Positions 38,651 to 47,096 of a stretch of 64,000 nt of DNA are shown piece after piece. The position numbers were made by a program, and so were the translations under genes. Positions within the stretch are counted from its first letter, which is position 1, and each line of letters opens with the position of its first letter. The DNA comes from Vibrio lentus (GTDB lineage: Bacteria; Pseudomonadota; Gammaproteobacteria; Enterobacterales; Vibrionaceae). Location: positions 1 through 64,000 of the forward strand of contig NZ_MCZK01000097.1 in NCBI RefSeq assembly GCF_002875945.1, given 5' to 3'. The notes beneath the pieces are model-generated. The model did not search any database. It worked only from the letters and a program-made list of their open reading frames with translations, and was not told where the DNA came from.

Positions 38651-39619
38651 TTACTTTAGAAGGCCTACTTCTTTGTAGTATTTTACTGCGCCAGGGTGAA
38701 GAGGGATTGAGATACCCGCTTTAACCATGTCTTCTTTCTTCAGGTTCGCAAATGCTGGGTGCAGGCGTTTGAATGTAGCAAAGTTTTCAAATACTGCTTT
38801 AGCAACGTTGTATGCGACTTCATCAGAAACGTCAGACGTTGTTACCATAGTTGCAGCAACACCGAAGCTGTTTACGTCAGCATCTGTACCACGGTACATA
38901 CCAGCTGGAACTGTGCTGTATGCGTAGTATGGGTTTTCAGCTACGATTTTGTCGATCTGTGGACCTGTTGCTGAAACCAGTTTTGCATCACAAGAAGTTG
39001 TTGCTTCTTTGATTGAACCGTTCGGGTGACCAACCATGTAGATGAATGCATCAATCTTGTTATCACAAAGTGCTTGTGAACGCTCAGAACCTTTTAGTTC
39101 AGAAGCAAGCTTGAAGCTATCGTTAGTCCAACCCATAGCGTCCATTACAACACCCATCGTTGCACGGTCACCAGAACCTGGGTTCCCAATGTTTACACGC
39201 TTACCAGCTAGGTCAGACACATTGTTGATGCCAGCATCGGTACGAGCGATGATGTTGAACGGTTCTGTATGTAGAGAGAACATAGCGCGAAGTTTCTTGT
39301 ATTCGCCCTGATCTTTGAACTTACTTGTACCGTTGTAGCCGTGGTATTGCCAATCCGATTGAACAACACCGAAATCTAGTTCACCAGCACGGATGGTATT
39401 AACGTTGTAGATTGAACCACCAGTAGACTCAACAGAACAACGAATGTTGTGGTCTTTGCGGCCTTTGTTCACTAGCTTACAAATAGCACCACCAGTTGGG
39501 TAGTAAACACCCGTTACTGAACCAGTACCAATTGTGATGAACTCTTGAGCGTTAACTGCGCCAGCGCCCATTACAGCAGCTGCAATAGCCCCAACTTTAA
39601 TAAGTTTGGTAAATGCCAT
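38651..39619 (-). CDS. TRAP transporter TAXI-family solute-binding protein
   Basis: A 322-residue periplasmic binding protein. A signal peptide of about 24 residues (ending GAGAVNA-QE) is followed by the TAXI hallmark FITIGTGSVTGVYYPTGGAI, with the conserved CSVESTGGSIYNVNTI and NIGNPGSGDRATMGVVMDA. TAXI proteins bind small carboxylates or amino acids such as glutamate or 2-oxoglutarate; the ligand is unknown here. Frequent, biased codons suggest strong expression, common for these proteins. It is the first gene of the TAXI-permease-usp operon. Confidence 0.93.
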   Translation of the reverse strand: MAFTKLIKVGAIAAAVMGAGAVNAQEFITIGTGSVTGVYYPTGGAICKLVNKGRKDHNIRCSVESTGGSIYNVNTIRAGELDFGVVQSDWQYHGYNGTSKFKDQGEYKKLRAMFSLHTEPFNIIARTDAGINNVSDLAGKRVNIGNPGSGDRATMGVVMDAMGWTNDSFKLASELKGSERSQALCDNKIDAFIYMVGHPNGSIKEATTSCDAKLVSATGPQIDKIVAENPYYAYSTVPAGMYRGTDADVNSFGVAATMVTTSDVSDEVAYNVAKAVFENFATFKRLHPAFANLKKEDMVKAGISIPLHPGAVKYYKEVGLLK

Positions 39620-39962
39620 GAATTTCCCTTCCTTTATTCATTATTAACCCTGAAACAATTGTAGTCGTTTCTGGAGTTTCCTATTTGGAAACGGCACCTT
39701 TTTCAATCCATGTGATGAAAAAGTGGCTGAATAATATCAAAAATTGGCAGAAAATTACTCAAATGTTAAAAGATATAGCTAAAAAATCTAACAAATGACG
39801 GTTAGATCTCGTGTTTAATTTGCTATTGAGTTTTTTAAAATCAATGGTTTAGTGGTTTTTAAGGGGGGAGGGAATGGATATCTTAGGATGTGATTTGGAT
39901 CACGAAGCGAATAGATGTTCGTGATCCATTAGTAGCTGTGATAGTTATGAAACTATGGGCAA
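39620..39962. other. Intergenic region between the TAXI binding protein gene and argR
   Basis: 343 bp without a gene. It includes the promoter for the TRAP operon (minus strand; not clearly recognisable), an A/T-rich stretch at 39715-39850, a CRP-like site and an overlapping inverted repeat at 39889-39927. Confidence 0.6.
39889..39927. promoter_or_regulatory. CRP-like site overlapping a 10-bp inverted repeat
   Basis: TGTGA-TTTGGA-TCACG (39889-39904) matches the CRP consensus in nine of ten core bases. It overlaps an inverted repeat GGATCACGAA (39897-39906)/TTCGTGATCC (39918-39927) with an 11-nt loop. The repeat lies downstream of argR (minus strand) and could be a transcript-end hairpin, but it has no T-tract. 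Its role in TRAP operon control is inference. Confidence 0.4.
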
Positions 39963-40433
39963 TTATCCAGCGTATTCAAACAGTTCGCACACTGAATCAA
40001 ACAGTTGCTTAGTGGTCACTGACAAGGTTGGAGTAATAAAGATAGTGTCATCGCCTGCGACTACGCCCAGTATGCCTTCTGACTTACCTAATGAATCTAA
40101 CAAGCGAGCAATAAGCTGCGCAGCACCTGGGCCGGTGTGTATCACAACTAATGCATTGTTGTGGTCAATATCTAACACCAACTCTCTTAAAGAGCTCGAA
40201 ACTGTCGGGACGCCAAGTTCAGCTGGAAGACAGTAAACCATCTCCATTTTTGCATTGCGCGTTCGAACAGCGCCAAACTTAGTTAACATACGCGAAACTT
40301 TAGATTGGTTGATGCTTTCAAAACCTTCATGTTTGAGGGCATCGACAATCTCGCCTTGCGAACCAAAACGTTCTTCTTTTAGTAATGATTTAAAAGCACG
40401 AACTAAGTTGTCTTGTTTTTCTGTATTGCGCAT
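39963..40433 (-). CDS. argR: Arginine repressor ArgR
   Basis: A 156-residue arginine-dependent repressor. The N-terminal winged helix (about residues 1-70) contains [20 protein letters not shown]. The C-terminal hexamer/arginine-binding domain has the [14 protein letters not shown] helix and the [14 protein letters not shown] motif with the conserved Asp pair. Length equals E. coli ArgR. It is divergent from mdh, the standard gammaproteobacterial pairing. No arginine biosynthesis genes are in the window. It probably represses itself through the ARG-box-like sequence upstream. Confidence 0.97.
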   Translation of the reverse strand: MRNTEKQDNLVRAFKSLLKEERFGSQGEIVDALKHEGFESINQSKVSRMLTKFGAVRTRNAKMEMVYCLPAELGVPTVSSSLRELVLDIDHNNALVVIHTGPGAAQLIARLLDSLGKSEGILGVVAGDDTIFITPTLSVTTKQLFDSVCELFEYAG

Positions 40434-40784
40434 ATGTCATTCTTATTCATTAATAAAGATATCTGCATATTCTCGCATACATATTCAATCTTAGCCAAAA
40501 TATCACGGTAATTTGTTAGTCATATCACTGTAAAAATTTAATAGAATAATGTGTTATTAGTGCCGACTTATTTTGTTATTTCAGATGATTATCCCCATAA
40601 TACCAACTCGCTGTGTGGCACGGTTTTGTTGACTTGCGCGAAGTCGCAAAGCTGGCGTTAATTGATTGTAATCACTTTGTGATTAATATAGTTTTTTAGC
40701 GATAATTTAGCTTTTTAGCCTTAATTTAGCTCAAGAATTACTCTACAAAGAATCTATAAGAGAAATCTCTCAAGGAGAATAACA
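40434..40784. other. Divergent regulatory region between argR and mdh
   Basis: 351 bp with no gene. It contains an ARG-box-like sequence near the argR start, a region with short inverted repeats around 40632-40650 (TTGCG/CGCAA), a 7-bp palindrome TAATCAC-TTT-GTGATTA near 40669-40685, and A/T-rich sequence before mdh. mdh has a strong CAAGGAG ribosome site. Confidence 0.6.
40464..40487 (-). promoter_or_regulatory. Possible ARG boxes upstream of argR
   Basis: On the minus strand TGAAT-ATGT-ATGCG (40474-40487) matches the ARG box core TGNAT-W4-ATNCA closely, and a weaker partly overlapping copy covers 40464-40477. They lie 30-55 bp before the argR start, fitting autorepression. Normal ARG boxes come as pairs about 21 bp apart centre to centre, which is not seen, so confidence is low. 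Confidence 0.35.
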
Positions 40785-41720
40785 ATGAAAGTAGCTGTTA
40801 TTGGTGCCGCTGGTGGCATCGGTCAAGCCCTAGCCCTACTACTAAAGAACCGCCTGCCTGCTGGTTCAGATCTTGCACTTTACGACATCGCTCCGGTAAC
40901 TCCGGGTGTTGCTGCCGATCTTAGCCACATCCCAACGCCTGTTTCGATCAAAGGTTACGCGGGTGAAGACCCAACTCCAGCACTTGAAGGTGCGGATGTT
41001 GTGCTTATTTCTGCGGGTGTTGCTCGTAAACCTGGTATGGATCGTGCGGATCTTTTCAATGTGAACGCTGGCATTGTTAAGTCTCTAGCTGAGAAAATTG
41101 CCGTTACTTGTCCTACTGCTTGTGTTGGTATCATTACTAACCCAGTAAACACAACAGTGCCAATCGCTGCTGAAGTACTAAAGAAAGCAGGCGTTTACGA
41201 CAAGCGTCGTTTATTCGGTATTACGACTCTTGATGTTATTCGTTCTGAAACGTTCGTTGCTGAGCTAAAAGATAAAGATCCAGGCGATGTTCGCGTTCCT
41301 GTTATCGGCGGTCACTCTGGTGTAACGATCCTGCCTCTTCTTTCTCAAGTTGAAGGCGTAGAGTTCACTGATGAAGAAATCGCAGCGCTAACAACTCGCA
41401 TCCAAAATGCGGGGACTGAAGTAGTAGAAGCTAAAGCGGGTGGCGGTAGTGCGACTCTATCTATGGGTCAAGCGGCTTGTCGCTTCGGTCTTGCTCTAGT
41501 GAAAGCACTTCAAGGCGAAGAGAACGTGATTGAATGTGCATACGTTGAAGGTGAAGGCGAGCACGCACCATTCTTCGCACAACCAGTTAAACTTGGCAAA
41601 GAGGGCGCTGAAGCGATCCTTAGCTACGGTGAACTGAGCGATTTCGAACGCAACGCACTAGACAGCATGCTAGAAACGTTAAATGGCGATATTGAGATTG
41701 GTGTTGAATTCGCTAAATAA
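40785..41720 (+). CDS. mdh: Malate dehydrogenase
   Basis: A 311-residue NAD-dependent malate dehydrogenase of the citric acid cycle (malate to oxaloacetate). The N-terminal [14 protein letters not shown] is the dinucleotide site, [11 protein letters not shown] carries the substrate arginines, and [12 protein letters not shown] (about residue 176) holds the catalytic His. Length is one residue from the E. coli enzyme. Codon bias is strong, as for highly expressed genes. Single gene with a strong ribosome site and terminator. Confidence 0.98.
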   Translation: MKVAVIGAAGGIGQALALLLKNRLPAGSDLALYDIAPVTPGVAADLSHIPTPVSIKGYAGEDPTPALEGADVVLISAGVARKPGMDRADLFNVNAGIVKSLAEKIAVTCPTACVGIITNPVNTTVPIAAEVLKKAGVYDKRRLFGITTLDVIRSETFVAELKDKDPGDVRVPVIGGHSGVTILPLLSQVEGVEFTDEEIAALTTRIQNAGTEVVEAKAGGGSATLSMGQAACRFGLALVKALQGEENVIECAYVEGEGEHAPFFAQPVKLGKEGAEAILSYGELSDFERNALDSMLETLNGDIEIGVEFAK

Positions 41721-41760
41721 GCGATAGACAACTGAACTCAGCTAAAAAGACAGTTAACGA

Positions 41761-41788
41761 AAGCCGATCATTGTGATCGGCTTTTTTG
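41761..41788 (+). terminator. Rho-independent terminator after mdh
   Basis: A 10-bp stem AAGCCGATCA/TGATCGGCTT, 3-nt loop and six T residues, 40 bp after the mdh stop. Confidence 0.93.
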
Positions 41789-41849
41789 ATCCTAGTATTC
41801 AACCCACTCGTAATCTTTTTCTAACCACGAAGAATTAGGGTATCGGATT

Positions 41850-42041
41850 ATGACTAGAGTACAAAAGGGAATGAATGTTAACTATCTAGGTCGCTTGGGT
41901 AAGATATTGGTTATCGATGAACAAGAGCAGTTCGCTTTGTTTGAGTCTTACAACAGCCATAAGCAATATGCGGTTCCGTTGGAAGAACTTGAAGAGATCG
42001 AGGCGCAATTACCTTTATCATTAGAATCGAGTCGATATTAA
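41850..42041 (+). CDS. Small conserved-looking protein, unknown function
   Basis: A 63-residue soluble protein. I do not recognise the family. It has a beta-rich first half (MNVNYLGRLGKILVID, FALFESYNSHKQYAV) and an acidic helical tail (PLEELEEIEAQL), with no Cys and no membrane segment. The composition looks like a real SH3-like or KOW-like small domain and codon use is normal. A terminator follows 30 bp later. ATG 41850 has only a weak GGGTATCGG upstream; Met8 is an alternative start with AAGGGA too close in front. It lies between mdh and the convergent ispB. Confidence 0.65.
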   Translation: MTRVQKGMNVNYLGRLGKILVIDEQEQFALFESYNSHKQYAVPLEELEEIEAQLPLSLESSRY

Positions 42042-42070
42042 AACCCAGAGTAATATCTAGCAGGATCAAA

Positions 42071-42096
42071 AAAAGAGCCAACCGGCTCTTTTTTAT
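42071..42096. terminator. Bidirectional terminator between the 63-aa gene and ispB
   Basis: A 9-bp stem AAAAGAGCC/GGCTCTTTT with a 4-nt loop, an A-run before and a T-run after. It can end both the + strand small gene and the convergent ispB transcript. Confidence 0.9.
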
Positions 42097-42129
42097 TATC
42101 TAGCTGTCTACTTACTACTTAGCTTCTAT

Positions 42130-43101
42130 TTACTTGTTACGTTTTACTGCAAGGTGAGCTAGCGTAGTTAAAGCTTGTTTGTATTCTGAATCAGGAAGAA
42201 TAGACAGCTCTGCTATCGCTTTATCAGCTTCTTCATAGGCTTTATTGGTCGTGTACTCTAACGAGCCTGTCTCTTTCATGACAGACATAATGTCGTCGAG
42301 ACGTTCCATACCATTGGCTTTTTCAATCGCTTCACGAATCATGCTTGCTTGGTCTGGAGAGCCATTACGCATTGCGTAAAGCAACGGTAACGTCGGTTTG
42401 CCTTCTGCTAGGTCATCACCAACATTTTTACCCATCTCTTTACCATCAGCGGTGTAGTCCATCACATCATCAATAAGCTGGAATGCGGTTCCTAGGTACT
42501 TACCGTAGTTTTGCATCGCCGTTTCGATTTCAAGTGAAGACTCTGTAAGAATCGCGCCGATTTGGGTTGCGGCTTCAAACAAGCGAGCGGTCTTTGAATA
42601 GATCACCTGCATGTAGCTTTCTTCTGTGGTGTCTGGGTTGTTACAGTTCATCAATTGTTGAACTTCACCCTCGGCAATCACGTTTACTGATTCGCTCATT
42701 AGCTCAAGGATCCTTAAAGATCCTAGTGTAGTCATCATCTGGAACGAGCGGGTGTAAATAAAATCACCAACCAAAACGCTAGCGGCATTACCAAAAGCAG
42801 CATTCGCTGTAGCCTTGCCGCGTCTCATGTCCGATTCGTCGACGACATCATCATGGAGAAGGGTTGCTGTGTGAATAAACTCGATAAAGGCGGCTGAGGT
42901 GATATGAGCTTCACCTTGGTAACCAAGTGCACGAGCTGATAAAAGAGCAAGCAAAGGGCGTAGGCGTTTGCCACCACCGCTAACGATATAAAAACCAAGC
43001 TGGTTGATTAAACTTACGTCAGAATTAAGTTGGGCTTGAATTGTTTCATTCACTTTTGCCATATCATTGGCAGTAAGCGTTTGGATAGCTTTAAAATCCA
43101 T
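42130..43101 (-). CDS. ispB: Octaprenyl diphosphate synthase IspB
   Basis: A 323-residue trans-prenyltransferase that makes the C40 side chain of ubiquinone and menaquinone. It has the GGGKRLRPLLALL segment, the first Asp-rich motif LLHDDVVDESDMRRGK (about residue 80) and the second QLIDDVMDYTADG (about 207). Length equals E. coli IspB. It is divergent from rplU, the conserved arrangement. The product chain length is inferred from family (Vibrio use Q-8). Confidence 0.97.
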   Translation of the reverse strand: MDFKAIQTLTANDMAKVNETIQAQLNSDVSLINQLGFYIVSGGGKRLRPLLALLSARALGYQGEAHITSAAFIEFIHTATLLHDDVVDESDMRRGKATANAAFGNAASVLVGDFIYTRSFQMMTTLGSLRILELMSESVNVIAEGEVQQLMNCNNPDTTEESYMQVIYSKTARLFEAATQIGAILTESSLEIETAMQNYGKYLGTAFQLIDDVMDYTADGKEMGKNVGDDLAEGKPTLPLLYAMRNGSPDQASMIREAIEKANGMERLDDIMSVMKETGSLEYTTNKAYEEADKAIAELSILPDSEYKQALTTLAHLAVKRNK

Positions 43102-43220
43102 TGTTCATCCGGCTGAAGTTAGACCCTGTAAGGCTTATACGTTGTATTTAATTGTTGAATAATACACTAAAAAACGTTGATTAATACATCACTTAAAGGC
43201 ATCATTGCCGCACTTTTCTT

Positions 43221-43240
43221 TGGCGAACATGTTTTCGCCA
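43221..43240. promoter_or_regulatory. Palindromic hairpin between ispB and rplU
   Basis: TGGCGAA-CATGTT-TTCGCCA is a 7-bp inverted repeat, 19 bp upstream of the rplU -35. It could be an operator or a cruciform; no known factor is assigned. Confidence 0.35.
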
Positions 43241-43258
43241 ATATTTTAAAAATATGGC

Positions 43259-43287
43259 TTGTCATAGCGGCATGATTCCCGTAGAAT
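43259..43287 (+). promoter_or_regulatory. Sigma-70 promoter for rplU-rpmA
   Basis: TTGTCA (43259-43264), a 17-bp spacer and TAGAAT (43282-43287): each hexamer is one base off consensus with ideal spacing. The expected start near 43294 gives a 5' UTR of about 75 nt, with a G+C-rich discriminator (CTGCGCCC) typical of stringently controlled ribosomal genes. Confidence 0.75.
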
Positions 43288-43310
43288 CTGCGCCCTATTG
43301 ATTAGTTTAG

Positions 43311-43351
43311 CGCACACCCGAGTTGTAGAATTAACAACCATAGGCTGTGCG
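43311..43351 (+). promoter_or_regulatory. Structured rplU 5' leader (candidate ribosomal-protein leader)
   Basis: An outer stem CGCACA/TGTGCG (43311-43316 with 43346-43351), CC/GG extension and inner hairpin GTTGT-AGAATTA-ACAAC (43322-43338) form a compact stem just before the rplU ribosome site. It could be an L21 autoregulatory leader; this is only inferred. Confidence 0.4.
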
Positions 43352-43369
43352 GAAAAAGCGGAGTAAAAT

Positions 43370-43681
43370 ATGTACGCTGTTTTCCAATCTGGTGGCAAAC
43401 AACACCGAGTAAGCGAAGGTCAAACACTTCGTTTAGAGAAATTAGACGTTGAAACTGGTGCAACTGTAGAATTTGATAAAGTTCTTCTTGTTGCTAACGG
43501 CGAAGAAATCGCTGTTGGTGCACCTCTTGTTGAAGGTGGCAAGGTTACTGCAGAAGTAGTACAACACGGTCGTGGCGATAAAGTAAAAATCGTTAAATTC
43601 CGTCGTCGTAAGCACTCGCGTAAGCAAGCTGGTCACCGTCAGTGGTTCACAGAAGTGAAAATCACTGGCATTAACGCTTAA
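43370..43681 (+). CDS. rplU: Ribosomal protein bL21
   Basis: The 103-residue 50S subunit protein bL21, which binds 23S rRNA near L20. The start [20 protein letters not shown] and the basic [20 protein letters not shown] with the L21 signature are diagnostic, and length equals E. coli L21. It is followed 19 bp later by rpmA with a shared transcript. Confidence 0.98.
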   Translation: MYAVFQSGGKQHRVSEGQTLRLEKLDVETGATVEFDKVLLVANGEEIAVGAPLVEGGKVTAEVVQHGRGDKVKIVKFRRRKHSRKQAGHRQWFTEVKITGINA

Positions 43682-43700
43682 GTATTAGGAGAGTTTAACA

Positions 43701-43958
43701 ATGGCACATAAAAAAGCTGGCGGTTCTACTAATAACGGCCGCGATTCAGAAAGCAAACGTCTTGGTGTTAAGCGTTTTGGTGGTGAATCTGTTCTTGCAG
43801 GTAACATCATCGTTCGTCAACGTGGTACTAAGTTCCACGCTGGCACAAACGTTGGCATCGGTAAAGACCATACTCTTTTCGCTCTTACTGAAGGTAAAGT
43901 GAAATTTGCAGTAAAAGGTCCTAAAAACCGTAAGTTTGTAAGCATCGAAGCTGAGTAA
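43701..43958 (+). CDS. rpmA: Ribosomal protein bL27
   Basis: The 85-residue 50S protein bL27, whose N-terminal tail reaches the peptidyl-transferase centre. [20 protein letters not shown] and [15 protein letters not shown] are diagnostic; length equals E. coli. There is no N-terminal extension of the type cleaved in Firmicutes. It has an AGGAG ribosome site and a terminator downstream. Confidence 0.98.
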   Translation: MAHKKAGGSTNNGRDSESKRLGVKRFGGESVLAGNIIVRQRGTKFHAGTNVGIGKDHTLFALTEGKVKFAVKGPKNRKFVSIEAE

Positions 43959-44009
43959 TTTAATCTTTCATTAGATTATTTATACTAGCTTTCAAGCTGA
44001 ATTCAAAAG

Positions 44010-44034
44010 CCCTGCCGATTCGGCAGGGTTTTTT
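44010..44034 (+). terminator. Rho-independent terminator after rpmA
   Basis: An 8-bp G+C-rich stem CCCTGCCG/CGGCAGGG with a 3-nt loop and a run of T residues, 51 bp after rpmA. Confidence 0.92.
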
Positions 44035-44180
44035 ATTTATAGCGAGAATAAAAAAGTAGACGCTCTGGCTTTAGTTTTGAGAAGCAGTTTGGTGTTTGAG
44101 AAACCGTTTAGTTTCAAGAAGCCGTTTGTTTTTTAAGATACAGAAAGCAAAGAACCTCTCCTTATTTGTTCCTTGGTTGC

Positions 44181-44210
44181 AGATCGATCTAGATCTTAGG
44201 TGATCGATCT
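44181..44210. promoter_or_regulatory. GATC-rich inverted repeat upstream of obgE
   Basis: AGATCGATC (44181-44189) and GATCGATCT (44202-44210) form a 9-bp perfect inverted repeat with another GATC between them and one just after (44218). These are Dam methylation sites in Vibrio, so the region could be methylation- or SeqA-responsive; that is inference. Confidence 0.45.
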
Positions 44211-44278
44211 AAACACGGATCTGCTAGAATTTATATCACTCCTTGATGAGTGGTAACGCAACGTAAGTGCGGAGTTAA

Positions 44279-45454
<1,176 letters not shown>

Positions 45455-45515
45455 TCCTCACCGTTTCCTATAAATACTTTGGTCGCTTCTTCTGAAGCAC
45501 ACTGATAGTTTTACT

Positions 45516-45543
45516 AAACCGCAATGAAAATTGCGGTTTTTTT
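45516..45543 (+). terminator. Rho-independent terminator after obgE
   Basis: A 9-bp stem AAACCGCAA/TTGCGGTTT with a 6-nt loop (TGAAAA) and seven T residues. Confidence 0.92.
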
Positions 45544-45620
45544 GTATCTAAATCATTATGTCTTATCAAATTTTAATGCAGAATTTATTTCTAGATAATT
45601 AATATCAATCGTAGTAAATA

Positions 45621-45761
45621 ACTGGTCACCCTAGCTGGTTAAAACGCTCGATAACTGCGTTAGAGATTTTGATTGTAGAATAACTACTTATCGAAAATCT
45701 CTGCCTTGTTCTCAAGCTTTTTTTCTGCGCTATTTCTGATCACTTACTTACTGTGACTGGT
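45621..45761. repeat. Candidate small palindromic intergenic element
   Basis: The centre is a long imperfect hairpin: AGAGATTTT (45662-45670)/AAAATCTCT (45694-45702), then GAT/ATC, then GTAG/CTAC around an AATAA loop. Near the outer ends ACTGGTCAC (45621) and GTGACTGGT (45753-45761) share ACTGGT and give GTCAC/GTGAC as a short inverted pair. The compact non-coding palindromic form resembles MITE-like elements; copies elsewhere would be needed to prove it. Confidence 0.45.
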
Positions 45762-45784
45762 ATAACGCCTATGGGAAGGAAATC

Positions 45785-46552
45785 ATGGCATCAGAACAAA
45801 GAGCGATCTCAAGGTTAGTCGCTCAGTCAGGACAAATGTTATTGGCACACGGCGCCGAGAGCACACTGGTCGGTGACATTATGCGCCGCATTGGTATTGC
45901 TTGTGGGGTGAATGAGGTTGAAGTTGCACTGTCAGCCAATGCGTTGGTTGTGACAACAGTAATGGATGATCATTGCATAACGACGACTCGAAGCTGTGCT
46001 GATCGTGGCATTAATATGCGGGTGATAACAGAGATTCAACGCGTGTGTATCATGATGGAGAAAGGGATTCTTGATTATGATTTAGCTTACAAGAAGATCC
46101 AAGGGATCAGTCCAGAACGTTATAATCGTTGGTTGGTTGTCGTGATGATTGGATTATCGTGCGCCTCTTTTAGTCACCTTGCTGGCGGTGATTGGCAGGT
46201 CTTCATGATGACTTTTATCGCATCAGCTTGCGGCATGATCGTCAGACAAGAGATAGGCCATCGTCATTTTAACCCCTTATTAAACTTTGCTATCACTGCG
46301 TTTGTTACGACAACTATTTCAGCGCAAGCGGTTCTTTATAACATCGGTGGTCAACCCACTATCGTGATGGCTTCTTCTGTGCTGATGCTTGTACCCGGTT
46401 TCCCTTTAATTAACTCTGTTGCGGATATGCTTAAAGGTCATATTAATATGGGTCTCGCACGCTTCACCATGGCCAGTTTATTAACGTTGGCAACAAGCTT
46501 AGGTATTGTTGCAGCGATGAGTCTTTCGAATGTGTGGGGGTGGGCAAGCTAA
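45785..46552 (+). CDS. yjjP: ThrE/YjjP-family exporter, large subunit
   Basis: A 255-residue protein with a cytoplasmic N-terminal domain (residues 1-110, DUF1212; LMLAHGAEST-like QMLLAHGAESTLVGDI) and about five membrane helices from residue 115, including the conserved VLMLVPGFPLINSVADMLKG. In Corynebacterium ThrE is one protein; in E. coli YjjP and YjjB are the two halves and export succinate. Here the partner yjjB starts on the same TAATG, indicating a two-part transporter. The substrate is not known for this organism. Confidence 0.9.
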   Translation: MASEQRAISRLVAQSGQMLLAHGAESTLVGDIMRRIGIACGVNEVEVALSANALVVTTVMDDHCITTTRSCADRGINMRVITEIQRVCIMMEKGILDYDLAYKKIQGISPERYNRWLVVVMIGLSCASFSHLAGGDWQVFMMTFIASACGMIVRQEIGHRHFNPLLNFAITAFVTTTISAQAVLYNIGGQPTIVMASSVLMLVPGFPLINSVADMLKGHINMGLARFTMASLLTLATSLGIVAAMSLSNVWGWAS

Positions 46553-47025
46553 TGACTATCTTTGAATTATTGGTAGGCCTTCTGAACGATATGTTTTTTG
46601 CAGCCATACCTGCCGTCGGATTTGCATTGGTCTTTAACGTACCACAACGTGCGTTGATCTATTGTGCTCTAGGAGGATCAATCGGCCACGGTAGCCGTTA
46701 CTTAATGATGCATTTCGGGATACCCATTGAGTGGGCGACCTTCTTCGCGGCTACCATTGTCGGGATGATTGGGGTTCATTGGTCACACAAACTGTTGGCG
46801 CACCCAAAGGTATTTACCGTCGCCGCTTTGATTCCTATGGTTCCAGGAGTCTTCGCGTTCAAAGCGATGATCGCTATGGTAGAAATCAACAGAGCAGGGT
46901 ATAACCCAGAATTGCTCGCCATGTTGATGGAGAACTTCTTAAAGTCGATGTTCATTATCGCGGGGCTAGCGGTTGGCTTGGCGGTGCCAGGGCTGCTCTT
47001 TTATAGAAGAAGACCGATAGTATAA
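46552..47025 (+). CDS. yjjB: ThrE/YjjB-family exporter, small subunit
   Basis: A 157-residue inner-membrane protein with about five helices, corresponding to the C-terminal half of ThrE (DUF3815). The conserved LIPMVPGVFAFKAMIAMV is near residue 98. ATG 46552 overlaps the yjjP stop codon (TAATG); a GTG at 46534 inside yjjP is less likely. It acts with YjjP. The next gene, folA, starts 71 bp later with a separate weak ribosome site. Confidence 0.9.
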   Translation: MTIFELLVGLLNDMFFAAIPAVGFALVFNVPQRALIYCALGGSIGHGSRYLMMHFGIPIEWATFFAATIVGMIGVHWSHKLLAHPKVFTVAALIPMVPGVFAFKAMIAMVEINRAGYNPELLAMLMENFLKSMFIIAGLAVGLAVPGLLFYRRRPIV

Positions 47026-47096
47026 TCGCATAATGATTTACCCTATGAGGGAAATCGGTATAATCTGTGTCTCAGAAATTACAGAGGTATAGAGTT

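Larger units (their letters stand above)
45455..45784. other. Intergenic region between obgE and yjjP
   Basis: 330 bp without a gene. It holds the obgE terminator and, at 45621-45761, a hairpin-rich A/T element described separately. A GGGAAGGA ribosome site lies just before the next gene. Confidence 0.6.

Noticed and set aside
40669..40685. CRP site in TAATCAC-TTT-GTGATTA before mdh
   Set aside because: The half-sites are in the wrong order and spacing for CRP (TGTGA-N6-TCACA); it is only a short palindrome.
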